Positions 58,405 to 64,000 of a stretch of DNA of 64,000 bases are shown here, piece after piece. A program made the translations under genes and the position numbers. This DNA is from Fructilactobacillus cliffordii. Lineage in GTDB: Bacteria > Bacillota > Bacilli > Lactobacillales > Lactobacillaceae. The notes beneath the pieces are model-generated. The model did no database searches and had not been told where the DNA came from. It saw nothing but the letters and a program-made list of their open reading frames with translations. The number at the start of each line of letters is the position of its first letter. Position 1 is the stretch's first letter. The stretch spans positions 806,001-870,000 of the forward strand of contig NZ_CP097117.1 in the NCBI RefSeq assembly GCF_024029355.1, written 5' to 3'.

Positions 58405-58717
58405 TTATCCACAAAGTTATCCACAGAAAAATAACTTTTATGCTCTTTTTCCTAGTTTATCTCCACCTGTGATTTCCGGAATTTTGTCAACCACTTTTTT
58501 AGTTATCCACATTCTTAACAGCAACATCTGTTCGTTAACCCAGGAAAAATAGCTGTGAAACGTTTATATTAAGGCATTTTAAAATCAAATAAAAATGTTC
58601 CGCAAAGTTATTAACAACACTTGTGGATAACTTCAAACAACTTATGAACGAGCTCTCGTTGCCATCATTACTTGTTTTTCTTTTTATCCACTGATTTTAT
58701 CCACAAAGTTATCCACC
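58405..58717. other. Cluster of DnaA boxes between rlmH and walJ
   Basis: Five perfect TTATCCACA boxes (58405-58413, 58417-58425, 58503-58511, reverse 58622-58630, 58697-58705) and two with one mismatch (58684-58692 TTATCCACT, 58709-58717 TTATCCACC) lie in about 310 bases. The pair spacing of boxes 1-2 and 6-7 is the same (12 bases), giving an almost repeated unit. The rest of 58384-58887 is AT-rich and has no gene I can support. It may be a DnaA-titrating or initiation-control cluster, or part of an origin; dnaA is not in the window. Confidence 0.85.
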
Positions 58718-58887
58718 AAAAATCAAACTGCTCTCCTGCAACCTAAATTTTTCCAAAACTTTCAGAGCGTGAAACTTTTTTTGTTCGGTTTTATCTGAAA
58801 GTGACGCTTAATTAGGTCCCCTCTACCATATCATTTTTTATCCCAACCGCTGGGACCAGTGCCCACCACTCACCTTTTTTAGACAAA

Positions 58888-58923
58888 TAAAAAAGCACGG
58901 CGCAATCACTGCTGTCGTGCCTA
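58888..58923 (-). terminator. Terminator of the wal operon
   Basis: GCACG...CGTGC with a partly paired middle on the minus strand, followed by TTTTTT, directly after walJ. Confidence 0.85.
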
Positions 58924-58929
58924 ATTAGA

Positions 58930-59733
58930 CTAGAGAGTTATTAGCGGGGATGCTTTTTCAACATCCGTATCGAACAATTGAAAGTCGTGACCCACCCCAA
59001 GTCCGTTATTTTTCATGATTGATGCCACTGTCAAACGGGCCAGCGCTTTGGTGTTATTGTGGTGGCTCCGGTGGGCTAAAAAGATTCGTTTGGTATTTAA
59101 ACCCATCACATCCATCAAAATTTCCGTACTATCCTGATTGGATAAGTGACCGGTCGAGCTATTAATCCGGAGTTTCGTGGAATAAGAATAATCCCCGTTC
59201 ATTAACATCTCGGGATCATAGTTACATTCAAAGAGATAAGCGTCGGCATTGCGAATTAACCCCGCCACGTGATCAGAAACCGAACCGGTATCAGTAATAA
59301 TTACAAAGCTTTTTCCATTGTGATGATAGTTATAGAACTGGGCGTGAGCCGCATCATGAGCCACCGTAAAACTCTCAACGTCCAAATCGCCCCACAGTTC
59401 GGTGGTATCCGGATCAAACACGTATTTCTGTTCCACCGGAATCTTGCCAATTTTACCATCCATGGCGTGCCAGGTTTCTTCGTTCGCGTAAACATTCATC
59501 CCGTACTTACGGGCAAGAATCCCCACTCCCTTGGCATGATCCGTGTGTTCGTGAGTGACCAGCATGGTATCAACATCAGTTAAATCCTTGCCAATCCCCT
59601 CCATCAACCGTTTAATTCGGATTCCGGATAAACCGGCATCTTGGATAATTTTATGCTGGGGCGTTTCGATGTAGGTACAATTACCGCCACTCCCACTCGA
59701 CAACACGCTAATTTTAAAATCATCCGCACTCAT
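58930..59733 (-). CDS. walJ: MBL-fold hydrolase WalJ (YycJ)
   Basis: A 267-residue metallo-beta-lactamase-fold protein. SVLSSGSGGNCTYIET opens the fold and the metal motif is LVTHEHTDHAKGVG; VTDTGSVSD and FLAHRSHHNN follow. In Firmicutes YycJ/WalJ links wall homeostasis to DNA replication and cell division. Its ATG overlaps the stop of walI by one base. Confidence 0.95.
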   Translation of the reverse strand: MSADDFKISVLSSGSGGNCTYIETPQHKIIQDAGLSGIRIKRLMEGIGKDLTDVDTMLVTHEHTDHAKGVGILARKYGMNVYANEETWHAMDGKIGKIPVEQKYVFDPDTTELWGDLDVESFTVAHDAAHAQFYNYHHNGKSFVIITDTGSVSDHVAGLIRNADAYLFECNYDPEMLMNGDYSYSTKLRINSSTGHLSNQDSTEILMDVMGLNTKRIFLAHRSHHNNTKALARLTVASIMKNNGLGVGHDFQLFDTDVEKASPLITL

Positions 59734-60572
59734 TAATTTCCCACACTTTCTACTTTTGCTTTTCCATTCTGTTGTTCCTGCACTTTTTCCGTGCTAACAG
59801 AGGCCCCGTTAAAGGCGTTAATCCGTTTAATTTGCACCTTTGAATTTGACTTGCTATTAATGGCAACGACCCAAGTCGGAATGTAAACTTCCTTCCCGTT
59901 TAGCTCTAAGAACCGTGTATATGCGAGCTTCGTCCAGAGAATTTTAGTATTATTGGGCAACTCATTGTACTGGTACAAGCTGATGATGGCCCGTTCTTCT
60001 GTAATCAAGTCATTCTTTTCGTGCAGAATCTTCACGTTGGTCAGCTCCCGTTGGGTATAACCGACCACCTGCTGATCAGCCACGCTAAAGGTGATTTGGG
60101 CGTTGGAAGAGAAGAAAGGACCTTGTTGACCCTGCTGTGAATAAACCACCTTGGTGGCGCTCGAAAGGTCACGATCATAGCGGTACTGATCCGCATCCAG
60201 CACGAATCCCTTCTTTTTCATCAACCGGTTCAAAGTCCGTTCTGGATGATCGGGATTAACCTTTACGGTGGACTTAAAGTCGCTCACAATCGCGTTATTT
60301 TCACTACGCGCATTTTGATTCTTCAGCTCACCTAACCGCGTCTCAAACTGATCCTGCGGTTCTGCCGATAGATAATAACCGGTCTCCTTTTTGTTACTAA
60401 GTTTCCCAAACTTGATGTTATCGCGTTTCATATCACGGACAATCGCGCTATTTACACTCCCAGCGTTCTCGCTGTCATCTTGCACCTTGCTATTCTTAGT
60501 CATCATGAACAAAAACACGTCAATCACAATAAAAGCGATTAAGAAGATTCCTTGAATTCGTTTAAAATTCAT
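59733..60572 (-). CDS. walI: WalK regulator WalI (YycI)
   Basis: A 279-residue bitopic membrane protein: one N-terminal helix (IFLIAFIVIDVFLFMM, about 9-24) and an extracellular YycI domain with the typical IYTTEWVVAINSK-like end (YIPTWVVAINSKSNSKVQIKRINAFNG). With WalH it modulates WalK. It overlaps WalH by one base and WalJ by one base. Confidence 0.92.
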   Translation of the reverse strand: MNFKRIQGIFLIAFIVIDVFLFMMTKNSKVQDDSENAGSVNSAIVRDMKRDNIKFGKLSNKKETGYYLSAEPQDQFETRLGELKNQNARSENNAIVSDFKSTVKVNPDHPERTLNRLMKKKGFVLDADQYRYDRDLSSATKVVYSQQGQQGPFFSSNAQITFSVADQQVVGYTQRELTNVKILHEKNDLITEERAIISLYQYNELPNNTKILWTKLAYTRFLELNGKEVYIPTWVVAINSKSNSKVQIKRINAFNGASVSTEKVQEQQNGKAKVESVGN

Positions 60573-61897
60573 TAGAAGTTCTCCTTTCGTGCTTTGTCAA
60601 AATTACCTTGCTCTAGGTCCTGATAGTTCAACCACTGGTTGTTATACTTCACGAACCAACTCGGTCGCAACAAGATAAGCAATTTATGCTCATCGTTTGG
60701 CACGATTTGATAGCCAATTTGGATGTTACTAATCTTTTTAGTGTCTACGTTGTCCTTGATTAGTTCCGTGAGCAATTCTTTACTACTTGGCAAAGTCGTT
60801 TGTTGTTCCTCAGTTGGAACCGGAATTTGAAAGTCGCGCAGCGAGAATTGGTAACGTTCGGTCGTCCCATTAATAAATTGATACGTATAATTACCGAGCT
60901 GCTGATCCCCAAAAATTGGGAATCCATCAATAAAGGATCGGTACACCACCATCTTATTCTGCTTTTGGTAAGTATCAAACTGGGAAGAGCCTAGTGGCAC
61001 TCCGAGTTGGACTGCATTTTTGTAAGCCACTCGGAGCGCATCATCTTCCGTCTTTACAGTCTTTTGGGGACGAAAGTTGTTGTAGGTCACGTCGTCATTG
61101 CTCGTAAAGGTTAGATCCTGATTGGCCGACGAGTAAATGGTATCACCCTGATGGTGTTTCACAGTTGTATCCGTACTATTCCCAATAATCCGACTTAAAT
61201 AGGTCGACTGGGACTGTTCTTGCAACATGTATCCATAATCCTTGAGCTTAATCTCATGTGGAAAGTAGAGAAACGGCTTGTTATTTAAGGACCGAATCTC
61301 GACCTGGTTGCTCACGACCTCGTGGGTTATCGTCCGGTGCAGCTGCTTTAAGTTTAAGTTCTTAATGCCGGCTTCATAGATTTGGTAGTTCTGGTCGTTT
61401 AAAAAGTAGATCTTACCTTTATCATCTAACGGCACCACGATGCGCTGAAATTGTTGTCGCTTGGAAAAGAGATCCGTTTGCTTTAAAACCTGTCCGAGAA
61501 TCGGAGCCGACATGCTATCATTGTAATTCAAAGTCAGCGAGTTGGGTTGATTTAAAACATCAAAGTAGCGTTGCTTCTTGTTCGTGCTAACTCGCTTTAA
61601 GTCATTCATTTCTGTTCGGCGGAGCTGTTTTATTAGTGTCCCCACAATGTTGGTGGTGGGAGAAGTCAGCATCTTTTGGTGTTGATGATCATCCGTTTTA
61701 ATCACTCGCAGGGGCGAATAAACGTCCTGCAGCGGGCGGACGTTAGTATCATTATGCAACGCCACCGACCGGTTTTGATGTGTCTTACTACTAAACCGCG
61801 CCGGATTAGTCAGTAACGAAACCGACAAAACCACGCTAATCAGTACGGCCAATGTTAGTGAAAGTGGTAAAAAATAGCGTTTAAGCTTCTCCATCAT
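60572..61897 (-). CDS. walH: WalK regulator WalH (YycH)
   Basis: A 441-residue membrane protein with one N-terminal helix (YFLPLSLTLAVLISVVLSVSLL) and a large extracellular YycH domain (DVTYNNFRPQKTVKTEDDALRVAYKNA ... YRSFIDGFPIFGDQQLGNYTYQFING). In relatives it binds WalK together with WalI. A longer open frame exists but lies inside walK; ATG 61897 (or 61894) fits the coupling, with GAGGA 8 bases upstream and a 17-base overlap with walK. Confidence 0.92.
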   Translation of the reverse strand: MMEKLKRYFLPLSLTLAVLISVVLSVSLLTNPARFSSKTHQNRSVALHNDTNVRPLQDVYSPLRVIKTDDHQHQKMLTSPTTNIVGTLIKQLRRTEMNDLKRVSTNKKQRYFDVLNQPNSLTLNYNDSMSAPILGQVLKQTDLFSKRQQFQRIVVPLDDKGKIYFLNDQNYQIYEAGIKNLNLKQLHRTITHEVVSNQVEIRSLNNKPFLYFPHEIKLKDYGYMLQEQSQSTYLSRIIGNSTDTTVKHHQGDTIYSSANQDLTFTSNDDVTYNNFRPQKTVKTEDDALRVAYKNAVQLGVPLGSSQFDTYQKQNKMVVYRSFIDGFPIFGDQQLGNYTYQFINGTTERYQFSLRDFQIPVPTEEQQTTLPSSKELLTELIKDNVDTKKISNIQIGYQIVPNDEHKLLILLRPSWFVKYNNQWLNYQDLEQGNFDKARKENF

Positions 61898-63725
61898 CCC
61901 AAAGGTCCTCCTCAATTGATTCATATGGAAGTGAGATATAGAAGGTGGAACCGCGGCCTTCCGTACTTTCGACCCGGATGGAACCACCAAATGATTCGAT
62001 GATTTCCTTCGAAATGGCCAGACCAAGTCCACTTCCTCCTTGGGCCCGCGACCGCGCTTTGTCTACCCGGTAGAACCGATCAAAGATGTGTTTCAAAGCA
62101 CTCTGTGGCATTCCCAGTCCTTGGTCACTAATGCTCAGGACTACGCGGTTATGATCTTCGTACAACCGACAGGTAATCACGCCCCCGTCTGGAGAATACT
62201 TCACCGCGTTGTTCATAATGTTATCAATCACCTGCGTAAAGCGATCGGGATCAATTTCTGCCCATAAATCCTGTTTGGTGAACTCCCGCTTGATCCGATA
62301 GTGCTTCTTTTCATCATTTTTCACAATCATATCGAAACGATCTAGGATGTAGTTAAAAATCTTATTGATGTTAACTAATTCACTATCATACTTCTGCGTT
62401 CCCGAATCCATTCGTGACAAAGTTAAAAGGTCGTTAATCATCCGAATCATCCGGTCCGTTTCATCCTGGGTAACGTGTAAGAATTTAGGCGCTAATTCTG
62501 GATCCTTCCAGGCGCCGTCAGTCAAGGCTTCTAGATATGAATGTACACTCGTTAACGGCGTCCGTAACTCATGCGACACGTTGGATACAAACTGGCGCCG
62601 GTCTTCATCAATTTTTTGTTGCGCTGTAACGTCATGGAACACGCACACTAATCCATTGATAAACCCAGATTTCCGTTGGATCAATGAGAAATGGGCTGAT
62701 AAAATCAAGCGGCGTTCGGACGTTGAAAAATCGAGGTAAACTTGCCCAGGATCTTCAATCAAATCCCGCAGGTTATATTGATCCTCTAACTTCAAGACCT
62801 TGAGGATTGGTTGCCCTACGACCGCTTGTTTTGAGGTTCCCAGCAACTCAATCGCTTCATCATTCACAATCGTAACCAGTCCCCGGCGATCGGTGGCTAC
62901 CACGCCATCTGTCATGTTATCTAGCACCGAATCCAGCCGGCGCCGCTCCGACTCCGTAGATTCTTGGGATTCTTCCACCTGCACCGACAAATTGTTAACG
63001 GCATGCGCTAGTTGACCCAGCTCATCGTTACCATATACCTGCACGTGCCCTGAATAATCGCCCCGCGCAATCTGTTCGGTCTGGCGCTTCAATTCATCAA
63101 TCGGCTTGGTAATCGTGCGCGAAATGATTAGTGTCAGTAAGAGTCCCAGGATAATCGACAGAACGGCCGCAAACAAATAAATAATCGTGATGTTGTTAAT
63201 GTTACGGTACACCTGACTTAAATTAGCCCGAATGTACACAACTCCCTCGATGTTATTCTGGTTTTTCGCACTGTTAATTAGCGGCGTTACCTGAATGTAG
63301 TACCGGTTATTGTTACTGGAGGTCGTTTTTTCAATCGTTTTACTACTGTATAACGCCGTCTTAATGTCGCCGTCGGTGTTCTTTTGACCGACCAGCGATT
63401 GTTCGTTGCTTTGATTGGTTCCCCGGATGTTCCCCCGGGCATCTACGACCGTCACTTCGGCGTTATTGCTAACGTCCGCATCTTGTAAAATCGTTTGAAT
63501 CTGCTTGTTCGCCTTGATTTGATTCCGATTTGCCAACTGCTTCTTTAATGACGTATTGATGTACGGCTTGAGTTGAATTGATTCCTTAAACGTATTGAGG
63601 TTTTGATACTCCAACTGCCGCACAAAAACGGCCCCCACGGTTTCGAGCGTTAACAGCATCATTAACACGAAGACTAACGCAATTTTAAAGTGAATGGATT
63701 TAAAAAACTTCCATTTTAGGGCCAT
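61881..63725 (-). CDS. walK: Sensor histidine kinase WalK
   Basis: A 614-residue sensor kinase. N-terminal helix (about 13-35), extracellular sensor, second helix (about 181-201), HAMP (202-254), PAS domain (about 262-370), HisKA with phospho-acceptor H385 in SNVSHELRTPL, then HATPase with IDNIMNNAVKYSPDGG (N box), ISDQGLGMPQ (G1) and GSGLGLAISKEIIESFGG (G2). With WalR it is the essential wall-metabolism two-component system of Firmicutes. The extracytoplasmic loop is of normal length and the internal PAS domain is present. Confidence 0.97.
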   Translation of the reverse strand: MALKWKFFKSIHFKIALVFVLMMLLTLETVGAVFVRQLEYQNLNTFKESIQLKPYINTSLKKQLANRNQIKANKQIQTILQDADVSNNAEVTVVDARGNIRGTNQSNEQSLVGQKNTDGDIKTALYSSKTIEKTTSSNNNRYYIQVTPLINSAKNQNNIEGVVYIRANLSQVYRNINNITIIYLFAAVLSIILGLLLTLIISRTITKPIDELKRQTEQIARGDYSGHVQVYGNDELGQLAHAVNNLSVQVEESQESTESERRRLDSVLDNMTDGVVATDRRGLVTIVNDEAIELLGTSKQAVVGQPILKVLKLEDQYNLRDLIEDPGQVYLDFSTSERRLILSAHFSLIQRKSGFINGLVCVFHDVTAQQKIDEDRRQFVSNVSHELRTPLTSVHSYLEALTDGAWKDPELAPKFLHVTQDETDRMIRMINDLLTLSRMDSGTQKYDSELVNINKIFNYILDRFDMIVKNDEKKHYRIKREFTKQDLWAEIDPDRFTQVIDNIMNNAVKYSPDGGVITCRLYEDHNRVVLSISDQGLGMPQSALKHIFDRFYRVDKARSRAQGGSGLGLAISKEIIESFGGSIRVESTEGRGSTFYISLPYESIEEDLWDDGEA

Positions 63726-63755
63726 GCTGTTGCTCCTTCAGTCTCATTCGTTGGG

Positions 63756-64000
63756 TTACTTAGCTTCTGGATTATCACGCACATAATAACCAACCCCACG
63801 TCGAGTAACCAACCACTGGGGGTGACTAGGATCGTCTTCAATCTTTTCCCGTAGCCGCCGAACCGTCACGTCTACGGTCCGCACGTCCCCAAAGTAATCA
63901 TAGCCCCACACAGTTTGGAGGAGGTGTTCCCGGGTCATCACCTGCCCGCTGTGTTGAGCGAGGTAGTGAATTAGTTCAAACTCGCGATGAGTTAAATCAA
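63756..64000 (-). CDS. walR: Response regulator WalR, C-terminal DNA-binding part
   Basis: The window ends inside this gene; about 81 C-terminal residues are present, an OmpR/PhoB winged helix: [72 protein letters not shown]. The receiver domain is outside. It is 30 bases upstream of walK and binds the TGTWAH-N5-TGTWAH box that is found upstream of the Apf-type gene. Confidence 0.95.
   Translation of the reverse strand, partial: DLTHREFELIHYLAQHSGQVMTREHLLQTVWGYDYFGDVRTVDVTVRRLREKIEDDPSHPQWLVTRRGVGYYVRDNPEAK

Noticed and set aside
62365..62739. 124-residue plus-strand frame opposite walK
   Set aside because: Antisense to the conserved HisKA/PAS region; no RBS and no recognisable domain.

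Overview
The window looks like the chromosome of a low-to-mid GC Gram-positive bacterium of the family Lactobacillaceae. The evidence is the walRK-yycHI-walJ-rlmH block, a LysM/Apf-type wall protein, a 16S-Ile-Ala-23S-5S rRNA operon, a pyruvate oxidase with a cre site, a lysine riboswitch, a T-box, and strong AGGAGG ribosome binding sites with A-rich spacers. Adjacent zwf and gnd suit a pentose-phosphate/phosphoketolase style of metabolism, yet a class II aldolase is also present. I do not commit to a genus.

Layout. 1-3100 is an AT-rich accessory stretch: a partial DUF1906-like protein behind an attenuated promoter, a divergent XRE repressor/ImmA metallopeptidase pair, a DinJ/YafQ toxin-antitoxin, and a small membrane protein split by a frameshift in an A7 run. 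3148-9107 holds the LysM/Apf protein (with a WalR-type box), an alpha-glucosidase, zwf and gnd. 9280-9572 is the wreck of an amino-acid permease. 9611-12138 is an amino-acid ABC importer behind a T-box that I read as histidine-specific. 12174-20960 is lysine biosynthesis: lysA-dapD-dapL-dapA-dapB-asd on the minus strand under a lysine riboswitch, with lysC-dapF divergent. 21083-23533 has an FMN reductase and a PadR/DUF1700 membrane-stress operon whose DUF4097 gene is decayed. 24008-25651 is a very AT-rich island with a Beta-protein-family gene and an sce7726-family (PD-(D/E)XK-like) gene, the best candidate here for a little-studied, possibly defensive, module.

25696-43105 is mostly housekeeping: fba, a NT5C-type nucleotidase, catalase, a second FMN reductase, two zinc-ribbon membrane proteins, a CadD-type transporter, an MFS permease with a terminator/antiterminator leader followed by a 5'-nucleotidase and a lipoprotein, a MazEF-like pair, a DUF3862 protein, carAB behind an attenuator, and a dicarboxylate symporter. 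43173-48620 is the rRNA operon with tandem promoters. 48711-57886 holds pepN, an MFS exporter, a TauE/SafE protein, pyruvate oxidase and two YibE/F proteins. 57904-64000 is rlmH, a 500-base spacer crowded with DnaA boxes where htrA is often found in relatives, and the walR-walK-walH-walI-walJ operon.

How parts connect. WalRK probably controls the Apf protein near the other end of the window. Pyruvate oxidase makes H2O2, which the catalase can remove. The aspartate family is represented by a probable Asp/Glu symporter, lysC/asd and the Asp-using pyrimidine route fed by carAB. Replication probably runs leftward here: the rRNA operon, wal operon and most long genes lie on the minus strand, as expected if the chromosomal origin lies to the right of the window.
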